A stretch of DNA of 64,000 nucleotides from Tricholoma matsutake (GCA_026075535.2 AP026545.1:3348001-3412000); one strand, 5' to 3'; numbered from the stretch's first letter, positions 11,638 through 24,392 are shown. Numbers and translations: made by a program. Notes: generated by a model not told the origin, from the letters alone.

Positions 11638-12981
11638 TTTGTGTGTGGATCCCGAGATGCAGTTTGGAAATTATCTAGCGTTGGTTGTGGACGTTGCGCG
11701 GCCGTAGGGCATTTATATATGTTGTATCCATGATGGTCGGGGACCAGGAGGGCCTTAGAGAACAATATCGCAACGACGCAGATGGGCAGTGGCGGCACGG
11801 GAGATGAATGAAGACAATAATTTCGATCATAATTATAGTGAGGCATTCCCATGACAACAATTGGTCTCCAGGTGAATGCGATTACATATCCATGTCAAGA
11901 TCATCGTTCCCTTTTGTGTTGGACAGACCAGCGGACAATCCTCGACAGACAAGAACACATGGGTTGATCCGGATCCAGTCTGTTATCATAAGGTATCACC
12001 AGGTCGTAGGATGGCCACTAATCGCATTGGTGGTACAATAAACCATGGCCACAGCCATCATGGTATCGGCAACTGCAGTCTACGGTACCGAGATCGACGA
12101 GCCAAACAAGTCAAGATGAGAGAAAGAACCGTTCTGTAAGTCGCATACGCTGCTGAAGTTTGCAAAATCTTCAGCCATCCACCCTGTATACGTATTCCAA
12201 CATTGTGGCTCTGGCAGTGCAGACAATGTTGCCGAGCATATCTCAATCGGCCGCCAGTCAGCTTCCGCGATCCTTTTGAGATGAACCAGAACGTGCACCA
12301 CGACAGACTGTCTAAACCGCTACAGCACGTCAGCCTCTCTCAAGTCGTCAAGGTCGGCGAATACTCGCCGATGAAGACTAACTCTGTCGTCTAAGTAGTT
12401 CAGATCTAGCTACCCGGTGTATGGCTCGAACTTCCCCGTAAGGATAGCATTGTACCCACAGAATGAACACAAGTTCCGCAAGGGACCAAGCTCCCGAGTG
12501 TCAAAATGGACATATACTAAAGTATTCCAACATGAAGCAGGACGGTGTTGGTGCTTCAAAACTCCAAACATGGTGAGCATCATTGAAACTTTATGTATGT
12601 AAGTCACACGACCTTGCAAAGGTATGGCTTCCAGAATCCAGATGTTCAACCTCCTTACGTGCTCTTGTATCTTTATATGCTCCGTGCTGCCGTTGTTTAT
12701 TCATCTTCTAATGGTTTTGTTGTTGCCTTTAACAAATTGAACGTATGGCAAATCGTGGTGGCAACAGAAATAACCTTAAATAAATTTGAACATGTACTAC
12801 CAGCTGCACAATTGGAAAAGGCGACTGTTATATCAACGGTGGTGTACATGGGCAAGGTTGAACTCGAGATGTTATGCATATTATGTGCTGTACGAATATG
12901 TGCTAGACAGGTCACATTTATGAACTTCCATGGCATCAACTGTCCTTTATCAGGTTGTGTATGACGCAAGATTTCACTAAC
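11638..12981. other. Intergenic region with one unexplained open exon
   Basis: No assignable gene. On the minus strand a frame from about 12,304 to 12,080 reads through Cys- and Trp-containing sequence (CWNTYTGWMAEDFANFSSVC) to a TAG. It has no ATG of its own and is preceded by a GTTTAG that could be an acceptor, so it could be the last exon of a small unknown protein. The rest holds only short random frames. Confidence 0.25.
11711..11720 (-). promoter_or_regulatory. TATA-like element of the MIF4G gene
   Basis: On the minus strand this reads ATATATAAAT, 74-84 bp upstream of the ATG at 11637. Position and sequence fit a TATA box; no mapping supports it. Confidence 0.35.
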
Positions 12982-13278
12982 TCACCACTGGTGCTTGTGT
13001 TCAACAGGTTCTAGATGACGGCGCAATGAACTACGGCCCTTTAGTGCAGCGCTATAGGGATAAATCAGCGTTGAATGACAGATGACATTAGTGTGAATCC
13101 AGACGCGTGAGACGAGGTCGCAATAATAACCGCAGCATAGCTCGTTATGCGTGCAATTTTCTCCCAGTCCCCGGCAGAAACCCTGCTGGAGACTGGGGTT
13201 TGAAGCAATCAAGGCAGCGGCCCAGACGTTTGTTGCACCGAAAGCAGCGAAGAGCATGAAATATTTAGAAAACTGCAT
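12982..13278 (-). CDS. Small secreted cysteine-rich protein, knottin-like
   Basis: ATG at 13278 opens a hydrophobic signal peptide (about residues 1-20, ending near VWA-AA). The short mature part has cysteines at residues 35, 42, 48, 49 and 53, that is C-x6-C-x5-C-C-x3-C, the spacing of the inhibitor-cystine-knot fold. Unspliced, the frame runs to 12982 with a sixth Cys at 67. If a 53-nt intron (13052-13104, donor GTCTGG, acceptor CTATAG, possible branch sequence GCTGAT) is removed, the sixth Cys falls five residues after the fifth and a stop follows at 13031. That gives a compact peptide of about 64 residues with the full six-Cys pattern. The donor is unusual, so both versions stay open. Function unknown: fungal proteins of this type are secreted and include effectors and inhibitors, but nothing here shows activity. 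Confidence 0.6.
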   Translation of the reverse strand: MQFSKYFMLFAAFGATNVWAAALIASNPSLQQGFCRGLGENCTHNELCCGYYCDLVSRVWIHTNVICHSTLIYPYSAALKGRSSLRRHLEPVEHKHQW

Positions 13279-13854
13279 GGTCAGAGAAGAGTCGTTTGAA
13301 CTTCAACTATGAGGGGGGTGGGAGACAATGGTAGACTAGCTGAGACTTTTCATAAGTGAAGACTGCGCGTGTTTGGATAGACTGCACACGAGGCAAGGTG
13401 TCAGCAACACATGCCGGTTGTCCAGATGATTGATGAAGTACGATCGTCAGGTCCATCGACGTAAAATAATCAAACCAGCGCAGGGTCGACTTGAATGACT
13501 TCCATTATGCGAGAAGCAGCCTCAGGATGAGTGCTGGTTAATGCTTGCGAGTTATCAGCTCATCCCAGGAGGATATCGGTTCCGTCGTCCGATGTTCGGT
13601 GGACCGGTACCTTGCGACTCTTTGTTCGTAGCAGTAGAAGCGTATAGCCAAGACCGGCAGGCATCAAACAAATACACATGTTTACCACATGTTTAGTCTT
13701 CCGTAGGCAGACCAAAAGAAGTGAGATAATCGCTCCATATATCCGCATGTTGCCACACAAAAACGTTATCATACGATGTGCCAGTCGAAACTCCAGAGTT
13801 GAGCTTCATCGTGGTTGAGCTTGAAGTTATGATCTTATCTTATCTCATCACGTT
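13279..13854. other. Divergent intergenic region
   Basis: Lies between the minus-strand cysteine-rich gene and the plus-strand lipase, so it should hold both promoters. A minus-strand frame at 13560-13772 encodes a hydrophobic 70-residue string with no supporting signal and is not called. No other feature is visible. Confidence 0.4.
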
Positions 13855-16135
13855 ATGATGATGTTCAACGCCAAAACAGATCAACCCAAGTTTCTCGACA
13901 TAATGAACAGTGTATATTTTCCCGCCCAAGTCGTCCTCCTCCTGCGCAGAATTGTAAATGTAATATCAACCCTCTCAATATCAAACCAATACCTCCTTCT
14001 CAAGCAAGCGAGCGCAGACGAACAACGGGTGAATACTAGAGTAGCCGACTCGCCTTCATTGAAACATCCTCAAGTCAAGTTGGGTGATGTGGGTGTTCGA
14101 TGGCCGTGGTGGTGGTCTTACAGGCGCGATTGGGAATGGCCGCGGCTCATGCTTCAGGATAAATGGCCTGTAAAACAATACCAGGAAACCACTACAAGGG
14201 GTAATTACCTCCGATTTACCTTGTTTTTGCCATGTTTTTAATCTTATCTGTTTAGCCCACAAAACATTGCATTGGGTAGGGATGCACTGGTCCTGGTTCT
14301 CATCCACCTCTGGGCAAATGGATGCCCAAACTCAAGTCTCAACCCCTCAACTGGACTTTCAGGACGAGGCACCTCGACAGTCGCCTCCTCGCGAACCACC
14401 AATAGAACTTGATCCGATTCCACTAGACATCATTCACCAACTGATACAGAATCCTGCTTTGTATGACCCTCTCCGCACCCCACGGTATCCTATTGTATTA
14501 TGTCATGGTAACAATACTTGCACTGAATGATCCAGTCTTCGTTGGCTAATCAACGTCATTCGCATCAGGATTGTACGGCTTCGACTCCAGAGGGCCTCTC
14601 AAATTCCCCAGTATGCGAATGCACTATTGGTCTAATGTTTTGAATATCCTCCGAAACACGGTACGTGCAGAAGTAATGGTTACCTCTGTTCCTGGGTCTG
14701 TTCTCCCCATCTCTCCCTAATGCGTCTGTGTTGACTTCCTACCTCCCCACATAGTACCGGGTCCATAATATCGCGTTCTGAGAGGCTTGATCAACAATTA
14801 CAACACAACGCACGTGGCCGCGGAATAAACCTTCTTGCCCACTCAATGGGAGGCTTGGATTGCCGACACTTGATCTCTCATCTGAAGCCAGAAGATTATA
14901 CTCCACTTTCGCTTACTACAATCAGCACGCCGCATCGTGGCAGTCCATTCATGGATTGGTGTGCGGTATGTCATTTTTCCCATTCACTCTTAACAAATAG
15001 AAAACAAACTCAATAATGGCCAGGAAAATATTGGAATTGGTAAACTACGTCAAGTAGAAGAAGATCTAGCGAAATACAAGAACATCGACACATCTGAACC
15101 ACCTCCACGTGCAACCCCCCATCCTGAGCCCACCAAGTCGAAGTTCGGCCTCAAGCCTGACGCGCCTTTCTCGCTCTCGCTCTCCTCTCTTCCTTCCTCT
15201 TTCACAACACTAATTCTGTCCATCGTTGATTCTCCTGCTTACGCCAACCTCACCTCAACGTACCTCAACGATGTCTTCAATCCCGCGACGCCAAACGACC
15301 CCTTTGTGAAGTATTATAGTGTTGCGAGTCGTCTCGGCAGCGTGAACATCTGGCACCCTTTCTGGTTGCCGAAAATGGTGCTTGATGGGGCAGAGGAGAA
15401 GAAACGGGCTGGATTGAGGGCAGCTTGGGAGGAAGAAAATGGGGATGGCGTATCTGCAAAGCGTAGTAGTAAAAGTGTTCCATTGTGGGCACAGGAGTGG
15501 GAATGGGGCAACGACGGGCTGGTGACGGTGCAAAGTGCGAAGTGGGGAGAGTTCTTAGGAATTCTGGAGGGGTGTGACCGTGAGTCGAAAGTCTCCCGGT
15601 AAACTTTGCTTCAATGGTTGACTGATTTTTTATTGTACCAGACTGGGAGATGAGAGGAGCACGAGGAATCGAGTTTGGTGTGGACTTGCCTGCTATCCCA
15701 GCTATTGGGCTGGGAGTCAGCACTGCGGGCCACCGAAATCCATCGGGTGGCGATGGCTGGAGACTGGGTCGTGTCGTGAGCGGTTGGCGGAAGGAGGAAA
15801 ACCCCAACTCTAATCGTACACCAGATGAACGCGCACGCGAGAGGGCGGAGGATGATGCAGTGGTCAAGTCGTCCACGGACAAACTATCTGCGGTACTGGA
15901 TTGGGTGTCTGAACAGGTACCAACCCCATCCACGGGTCAGGTGTTGACGGATGTGAAGGCGAAGACTACACAGGCACTTGCAGAGATTCGGGGGGAGGTG
16001 ACGGATGGACAGAAACACCATCAAGAGGTGAAAGCGAAACGGAAGCGGAAAGTCGAGAATGAGCTGGCGACAAAGAGAGATTTGGAGAGGTTTTATGTGG
16101 CACTGTCGAGGAAGCTGTACGATGAGGGGTTGTGA
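13855..16135 (+). CDS. Tgl2-type triacylglycerol lipase (alpha/beta hydrolase)
   Basis: Lipid esterase of the alpha/beta-hydrolase fold, closest in motif layout to yeast mitochondrial Tgl2. Six exons fit cleanly: introns 14201-14255, 14508-14568, 14696-14754, 14966-15023 and 15580-15642. Features in order: a hydrophobic N-terminal segment; the oxyanion region YPIVLCHGLYGFDSRG, with a YW pair shortly after; the nucleophile elbow LLAHSMGGLD (Ser nucleophile); TISTPHRGSPFMDW; a probable catalytic Asp in WGNDGLVTVQSA; and His in GCDHWEMRG, where the His codon is split by the last intron. A basic, charged C-terminal extension of about 160 residues follows and looks coiled. Start is the ATG-ATG-ATG at 13855; the first could be replaced by the next two. 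Stop TGA at 16133-16135. It lies head-to-tail with the hexosaminidase gene. Confidence 0.85.
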
Positions 16136-16502
16136 GGGGTTGACTTTTGTACATTACTTCACCCCATTTTCTAGCAACGTCTACATCTGCTCGATATCCT
16201 AGCCCGACTTTGTGAACAGAAATCGCCTTGTTCAACCTCCAACTTCAATGCTACCCTCTAGTCAGACAGGATTATCTTAAACGTAAAGATCATGAGCCTT
16301 ATATGGGACTCTATGATTTCATAGCGGATGCTCAGTCCATGTGACGACCAAGTCTTCAACACGATGCTTAAGAGAAGCTTGTGCCATGACTCAAAGACTG
16401 GCAAGATAGTCATCAGCTTCTCAAAGCCAAAGCCGGCGTCCACGTCCTTGATAAGCCCTTGATAAGCCGTACGTAGCAAACACAAGCAGCGAACTTTCGG
16501 CA
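16136..16502. other. Spacer between lipase and hexosaminidase genes
   Basis: A 367-bp spacer. It should contain the lipase 3' end and the hexosaminidase promoter, but no clear TATA, repeat or RNA element stands out. Confidence 0.4.
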
Positions 16503-18826
16503 ATGCTCAGACTCGGAGCTCTTTTTCTCCTCGCTATCACACCTTGGGCCGTTAAAGCCATCTGGCCAATCCCACGTTCACTTCAAACAGGGTATTCACT
16601 TCTCAAGCTCTCTCCATCCTTCCACATTACCCTCAATATCAACAACCCACCTCAAGACCTCCTCGATGCTGTCGCGTGCACCAATTCCTACATACACACA
16701 GACAAACTCCAGCGGCTCGTCGTAGGACGCGGAGCGAACGACAGCGCAGCTCTAACACTCGCACCCACCCTGCCGGAACTATCCATTTCCCTCAATGGTG
16801 CAACAACACCCCGTGCTATTGCTGTAGAGGCCGTTCAGCCACTGGAAGCGCGCAGCGAAGGATATTCGCTCCATGTGCCAAATGATGGGAGTTCTGCGGT
16901 GCTGACAGCGAATTCGACTCTTGGACTGTTTAGAGGCTTGACCACTTTTGAGCAGCTTTGGTATGATCTTGGAGGAGTGACATATAGTTATCAGGCTCCA
17001 GTTATAATCGTGAATGATATTCCTGCATATGCAAGTTGCTCAACTTCTATGCCATCTAGTGACTGATACCCAATCTAGCAATATCGAGGATTTATGCTCG
17101 ACACGGCGAGGAACTTGTGAGCACTTCCTTCCTATATACGTCCCAGACTAATGTCTATCTTTGTAGCTTCCCTGTTGCAGACATCAAGCGAACACTCGAT
17201 GCCATGAGCTGGGTCAAAGTCAGTTACATGATGATCTCTCAGATTCTATGCCTATATGCGCACTAAAGCTCAACACGTTCCACTGGCACATTGTCGACTC
17301 GCAAAGCTTCCCACTAGAGGTCCCCGATTTTCCAGAAATAGCAGCCAAGGGAGCCTATTCATCAAGCGAGATCTACTCCGTGGCGAACGTTAAGGATATC
17401 ATCTCATATGCTGGTGCAGTGCGTACTTCCTCCACCCTAACTCACTAGTTACTAACCTCGTTGCTTAGCGCGGAATCGATGTCTTGATGGTAAGTGAGCC
17501 TCCCATCCCATCCACCCACCTCACCTCTTATCCCATTCAGGAAATCGACACCCCAGGCCACACCGCTGTCCTCTCCACCTCACACCCAGAACACATAGCC
17601 TGTGCATTTTCCACCCCCTGGTCTTTCTTCGCCAACGAGCCGCCGGCGGGCCAACTCCGCCTCACCTCACCTGCCACCTCAAACTTCACTGCCACGCTCA
17701 TATCTTCCATCGCCAAGGCCCTGCCGTCAACGATGTTCAGCACGGGCGGCGACGAGCTCAACGTGAACTGCTATACAATGGATAGCCAAACCCAGCAGGA
17801 GTTGGCGAGTAGTGGAAAGACACTGGAACAGGCATTGAGTACGTTTGTGCAGGCGAATCATGCGGGGCTGGCGAACCTGGGGAAAACGCCGGTCGTTTGG
17901 GAAGGTGAGTTTTTTTTTTTTGGTTTATTTGACGAGAAGGAGATGTTTATGTTTGCATTGTAGAGATGGTTTTGGATCATACTGTGGCTTTGAGAAATGA
18001 TACTGTCGTTATGTTTGTCTACCTCACTGGTTTATCTTCTGCACGACTGATAACTTTTTAGGGTGTGGATATCCTCTCAGCGCGCCGCCTTGGTGGCCGC
18101 CAAAAACTTCCGAATCGTCCACGCCCCTTCTGACTACTTTTATCTTGTATGTATTTTGTCTTGCTCTTTGGTGTTGGGTGATCGCTGACGAACTTTCCCT
18201 GTAAGGACAGCGGTGCGGGAGAGTGGCTAGGCAACGATCCTGGAGGGTGCGTCCACATCTCGAGCACCCAATAAGTGGGGATTTTCTTCTAATCCTACCT
18301 CGTTCCAAACAGAAATAGTTGGTGTGACCCATTCAAGACTTGGCAAAAGGTACTGTATGTCGCCTACGCATCCATCATGATCCCACCTGCGTTCATTAGT
18401 CCTACACTTTCGATCCCCTGGCGAACCTGACTCAAGATCAAATCCCCCTCGTTCTTGGCGGTAGGTTCACGTATGCCCCAGATATCTTGAACACGCACTG
18501 ACGTTTCTCCTCCCATAATCAGGACAACAGCTCCTATGGACTGAACAATCCACGCCCGAGAACCTCGATCCTATCGTGTGGCCGCGAGCTGCCAGTTCCG
18601 CGGAGGTACATTACTCTAGAATCAACAAGATTTGCTTTCACTCACGTTTGCTTTAGATATTCTGGACAGGGGCGACGCTTCCCGACGGCACTGCCAGGAA
18701 TGTGGGATCCGCACTGCCGAGGCTGCATGATCTACGCTACAGGATGGTTCAACGGGGAGTCAGGGCGATTCCATTGCAGCCGCACTGGTGTGCGTTGCGT
18801 CCAGGGGTTTGTGATCTAACTGCTTA
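16503..18826 (+). CDS. Secreted beta-N-acetylhexosaminidase, GH20
   Basis: Exochitinase-type enzyme that removes terminal GlcNAc/GalNAc from chitooligosaccharides and glycans, acting outside the cell or in the vacuole. Exon 1 (16503-17030) gives a signal peptide (about residues 1-19) and the GH20b-like N-terminal domain beginning IWPIPRSLQTG. The catalytic barrel then follows: YRGFMLDTARNFFPV, LNTFHWHIVDSQSFPLE, the 21-nt exon 17469-17489 (RGIDVLM), EIDTPGH, the Asp-Glu catalytic pair in FSTGGDELNVNC, VVWEEM, WLGNDPGG, LGGQQLLWTEQ and PRAASSAEIFW. It ends RPGVCDLTA with TAG at 18824-18826. About ten introns of 48-60 nt; the first (17031-17078) has a GC donor. Full length with catalytic residues present, so probably active. 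Convergent with the WDR7-like gene 111 bp away. Confidence 0.92.
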
Positions 18827-18937
18827 GTATCCAGCGTGATTTGTGATATATCTGTATGTGTACTTTTGGTGGAACCCATACCATGTATTATTTCAAGACA
18901 ACTGCTACGTTAACGAAACAAAGAACATACCCCTGAC

Positions 18938-21900
18938 TCACGTACTGAACGTTAGAACACTTTCTTTAATCTTGACTTTCACGCTTCGATCAGCGACCCA
19001 CTCAACCTTCACGAGCTCAAGCGTTTCAGCAACGCTCATATTTGCTACACACCCTTCATAAACAAGACAAACCAACAACAAAAAAACATCCAGCTCACCT
19101 GCATCCCCGACATTAAAACGAATCGTCTTGAACGGCTGTGATCCACTATGCCCTTGCCTCGGCGGGACGCCAGGGTTGAACAAGCTCGTGAAGCTAGATC
19201 CTACCTTCCAAACTAACACCACGCTCTCCTCCAGCGACAGCGACAGCAACCGCCTGCCATCTGGCGAAAAACTGCACGCTGTGACCGACTTGACGTGCTG
19301 TTCAAGTACGTATAACCGGATCGCAGTCTTCAGGTCATACATGACTATTGCGCCGTCGCTCGACCCGACCGCCAGGCGTTGCGTTGCCATATGGAAGTCC
19401 ACTGTTGGGAATCTGGAAATTTGATACGTCAGGAGAGGGAGTGGAAATACAGAGGAGGAAAAGTACGTCTTCACAACGTGGCCGATGATCTCGGTAGCTG
19501 TATCTAGGACTGCGTCGCGGTGTGTGGTGACGTTGGGATCCAAGGATTTCACGACGGCTTCCATTAGCTTAGGAATATTCGGCTGTAGAACAAGTGGGCG
19601 CTGCAAAGCACTTCAGTTATTGCATCAAAATGACAAGTGAAACTTCTCGGCGCACTCTGCGAATAAGGAAGGCGACTATCTGCATAACAGACTGTCGGTG
19701 CTCCAGGCTAGGCGGGGTGAGGATATCAAGCCCTAACGTCGTCATGAACAATGCCGTGTTGTTTGCCGAAATCTGGAGAATGGCAAGCCGTGCCTGCGCG
19801 CCCACATTTTGTACGCTAATGGCTTCCTTGTAAGGTGTTGCAGCTATTGAGAAGAGAGCTCGTAGGATTTCCATGGCGTCGATATAATGCTGCCAAATAT
19901 GGAAGCCTCTTGAACAAAGATCGACGGCCAGGACCCTGTGAAGTGACTGCTCGTCATGTAGATAAAGTGCTATCGATTTAGAGATATCTGTCAGAGCACT
20001 ACGCAACGTTCAGGGTGTTGTATGAATAGACATCGCCATAGTTTCAAACCTTGTTGATAGTAAACTATATTTTGCGGAAGCGAGGTATCCGCAGAGGAAG
20101 AGGGCTAGAGCGGAATGCATTGCTTCTCGATCAGCAGAAGGCTGAAGACAAGGCACTGATGGACACTGTGTGAATAGACACAACCTAGGTGAAGACATTA
20201 TCCTCACGATGATGCTGCCATTCGTCGGTGATTGCACTAGTTTCTTCGTCAGATAAGTGTGCGGCAACATAATCGAAGAGGAATCTAGCCGCCTGACGGA
20301 TCTCGTCTTTGAAGTGCTTTGAACATCACGCATCTACTATACACGCAAACCACTTACTGGAGCCGTCAAACCATCGATTAGCAAGGAATACCAGGCTTGG
20401 AGGTTGATAATATGGCCCGACGGACGATGCGAGCGAAGTCGCATAAAATGTCATGACTGTGTTTGCACCTTCCATGTATTCTGTGGGAATGGATCAATCA
20501 CAAGGCTCAAAGCTGGTCAACATACCTACCTTCGAAGAGGCTAAGTGCTCTAAGAAGAACTACTATTGACAGGGCATGAGCGGCTGACACATCACTCGAG
20601 ATGCACCAGGGATCTGCGGAGTGGCTGGTGTTGTATAACACAACAGAACCACCACTAATATATGGATATGAGCGAAGAGCCTTGCTTGAAAATGATGTGG
20701 CGTACCTGGAAAAACCGATAGGTTTTGGAGAGAGCTGGATCGCCAGTCTGTCAATGCAGATCCCGTCGATGTCATCATTCAGGCCAGGAGTTAAGAGTGT
20801 CGATAAGACTGAGCGAAGTCGCTCTAGAGTCAGAAGAATAGATCGCGTTTGATCCCGATTGGTGCTGATTTTTTTTGCAACTGTAATTGATTCGGAAGTA
20901 AAGCGTTGTAAGTCCAAAAGCAGTGTTGACGCTGGACAATCTAGCTTGAGCCGATTGGTAACACATGAAAAGCAGATTGCTTGCCTACGTCAACGCCGGT
21001 GGATGTACCAGGCGCTGGTTTCAGAGCTGTATTTGGTACATATGTGTTCGTACTCAGAGACCTACGACATTATTACAATTAGAGCAGATGAAAAACATTG
21101 CTCACAGGTCTATCCACCCTCCTTGATCTAGCAACTCATCGACCTTATCAAGGCTCATTGACCGCCGCAATTCCTTTGTTTGCACATCCCAGAGCCGAGC
21201 GCGACGGTTTGCATAACCCAACAGCAGGTTATTGCTCCCAAGGCAAACTTTGCACAATGGAGCAGCAGCTCCTGGTACAAGGTACAGACTACAGGATGTC
21301 AGCGAGCAAAGCATAACATGCACAAGAGCAGCTTACAACTGGAATCCGTCAATAGCGATGACGGCAATGGTGCCATCAGCGGAGATACAAAGCACACATC
21401 CACTCAGTGGACATCTTTGTTTCTCGTCAATTTGTAGGACGCTTGTAAGTGGGGTGAGGAATACAGTCCACAGGGCACATAACTTGAAATGACTGATACA
21501 ATAATCGATTTCGTAAGGAAGTGAAGAAGTAAAAAAAAACACGCACTCAACTGTCCAAAACGCTATTGATCCATCATCGGCTCCCCCAACAATGATTTTC
21601 TCCTTTGTCAGAGGATGATAAACTACATGTAAACCCGTTATATAACCTCGGAGGGCCTGCGTAGAGATTTTTGTTCGGGAAGATGGTTGCGACTTAACGC
21701 ACATTTCAATCAGAGAGGATTGTCGAATGCGACCATCAGCTAGAGGGTCAAGGTCAAGGTAGTCGGAAAGCATCCTAGACCAAAACACGTACCGTAGCCT
21801 TCTATAATAATATCTAATTCGAGAGGTAGCCGTGAGGTTACCTCATTTTCCGGAGAGAGCTCTTGTCGTCGAGTATTTGTATGCCAGAGAGTGCAAGGTT

Positions 21901-24392
21901 TTCCATTTTCCCGGGTTGCATCGAAGCGAGTAAGCTTGCAGCCCTCGTTGGTTGTCACTGCGGTTAAAATATCGGAGGTCGAAGTAATGTCTGCCGCGTT
22001 GTATGCACCAATATTTATGGACCGTATTCGCTCCGGTCTGAGAGATCATTTATCTGTTCATGATTCTCAAGCCAGTTGAGGAGAAGCTTACTTCATAAGT
22101 CGTGAACTGGCCACCGTCGCATCTACATGATTATTTTTCGGATCGACTGTTTTCATCATATAGTGATCAACTCGGTCCTTGTAGAGAAATCTTCAGCAGA
22201 CTGGAGCGATAGGAATGATTAGACTGACCTCGAATAACAACATGTAAGACAAATCGTCAATCCACTCCAGATTTTTTACATCGACCACAGGATCAACGAA
22301 TAGTACGCGAAGAGACCCATCATTGTAGTAGAATGCCTGACTCAGACGTCACAGAGAAGCCGAAGACAATAACAAACTGCTCACGGTGAGCTGTTGTGGC
22401 GACCACGCGATCCCACTTAATCTATCTTCGGTATGGAGTGTACGCAAGCCTGACAAGGAGCCACCCGGAAGTAGTTCGCCAAGATCGTCCTCCTCGTCGA
22501 CCGCTATTCTTCCAGTCACGCGGTCCTTCGTACTAAGTGGGGTCTGGTCATGACGGGGCTTCATTGCTTTGAATGGATTGGGTAACGGTAAGGAAGGGAG
22601 ATTTGTTGGGTGTGTATCGGAAGCAGGCACTTCCATTAGTGCCGGCACGCGAGGCAGGAGCCGTAATTTTCGGACTACGAAATGGCCTTCTGGGGTGATA
22701 GAGAAAAACGTGGATGTGTCTAGACAGTTGAAGATGAAAATATGTGAATTTCATGAGACATAGAGGCGTACGATCGGATTCTTGATGCACGCCAACACCA
22801 TGAGCGGGGCCGTCGAAATACCACTGACCAAGCACGACGAGCCTCACGTCGATAGTCGCTAGCTCGTCTGTTGCATATTCAAACATTGCTAATTGAGATT
22901 TCTCAAGTACACCATTGTCATCAGCATCCAGCGTGGAAGATGACGGAATATCGGGGTCCACCGAAGCGGATGCAAGTAATATCGTAGACTATTAGATATA
23001 TACATGTTAAAGAGACACAATGAATAGAGTGGTACCTCTCGCACCTCTCCAACATGATAGACTTCTAGGTGACTCCATACCAGCACATCATGAGACACAT
23101 CCCTATCCTTAATGCCATCTGGAGGTTTGATGCGTAATTGTCCCGCATTGATGGTGGCCAAACAACTCCCGTCCTGTAGTGAGAAGATGGACAGATCCCT
23201 GGAAAAGTCTCGTGAATGATATTCATTCACATTTCAATCGGAAACTGACCCCATTTCTTGCAAGACAGCAATAGACTCATTACGATCAAACAAGCGTATA
23301 CTTGTCACGGCGTTCCCCGGGCCAGATCGCGGTGGCAAAATGTGGCACCATAAGGTTAATTCATGGACGGAAAATGAACGGCCTCTAGGTGAGGGAGAGA
23401 TCGAGTTGGGGATGGACAGTGACGGTTTGACGTTGCTGCGCTTCTTGCTCACATTAGGTGGTTCCAGAAGGGAAGGCGGAGGTGATCTTGAGTTGACATT
23501 AAAACCATTAGGGGTTCCTTTGTTTCCTCTTGGACTCCGACCCCTCAACATGTCTTTCAGCTTCTCTGGTTCGTCATCATAGTCAACATAGTTCTTGTAA
23601 GCTTCAACTTGTTCCGTGTTAACAGCGGAAACGATCCTGGGAAGTGGCGAGACATTGAAAGGCGCAGGAGATGAGCCAGAAGGAGTCGAAGATCGAGATG
23701 TGGCGCGTGATTCACGAAGCAATGGACTTGTAGGTCTCGAAAGCTGCGATTCAGGCGGATGTGGCTCGACGCGAGCTGCAGCAGGACGCGATTGGATGAA
23801 AAGATACACTGTCCCATCCTTCGATCCAATCGCCGTTCCCCCAATTGGCCTTCCTTCAACTCCAGCTGTTAGCGATGATGGGTCATCCGCAACGCTCCAA
23901 GATTTCATGACCCGTGCTTGACTGCGATAGTAACTATTTTCCAAAACGCTAGGAAGGTAGGGGCTGGAACTGGTCTGATGGAGATTACAGAACATGAGGG
24001 GGACCAACAGCGACGAGGAGGGGATGCTCATTCTGGCCAATTACGCGTCGACAATGTCCAGGCGAACCTGGCGAAGTGACGACGGTTGTTGTTCATTCCC
24101 GTTAATTACAAGCAAAGACAAACTCCATCTCACCTATCAATGCCAAATGCGTACAAACAAGGATGTTAGACTGAATTTTATCCCATGCCGCCTTCGAACT
24201 AACAGGCCTAACCTCAAGGCTTTGTGGTTTTGTCGGAAACGTACCGTCTATATTCTCCACAATCAAGTTGCATGGTGCTGTTCTGTATACTAGTTGAATG
24301 ATTGTGAGATCAGAGTCTGTTATGCCATTATGACACTGACAGTTGACTGACAGTCCCTGATATTCCCAGCCCCAAAACGTAGCGACTCGCAT
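18938..24392 (-). CDS. WD40 protein of the WDR7 / rabconnectin-3 beta family
   Basis: Large multi-exon WD40 protein. In animals WDR7 partners the DMXL (rabconnectin-3 alpha) proteins and promotes V-ATPase assembly. The C-terminal exons show the family's most recognisable block: LMEAVVKSLDPNVTTHRD, KTYPTVDFHMATQRLAVG, SSDGAIVMYDLKTAIRLYVLE and ESVVLVWKVGSSFTSLF. N-terminal repeats include IGSKDGTVYLF, VHELTLWCHILPP, EGHFVVRKLRLLPR, KIIVGGADDGSIAFWTVE and LLLGYANRRARLWDV. A helical HEAT-like middle lies at about 19.6-21.0 kb. A Ser/Pro-rich loop sits near 23.5-23.8 kb. Stop TGA at 18938-18940. The 5' end is the weak point: a 55-nt intron (donor GTAATC) joins NEHPLLVAVGPPHVL to YYRSQARVMKSW near 23,940. 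The first exon may start at 24392, or the protein may begin further in. Most introns were inferred, not each checked. Confidence 0.75.

Noticed and set aside
15277..15933. 218-codon minus-strand frame
   Set aside because: Lies opposite exons 5 and 6 of the lipase, which carry the catalytic Asp and His motifs; shadow.
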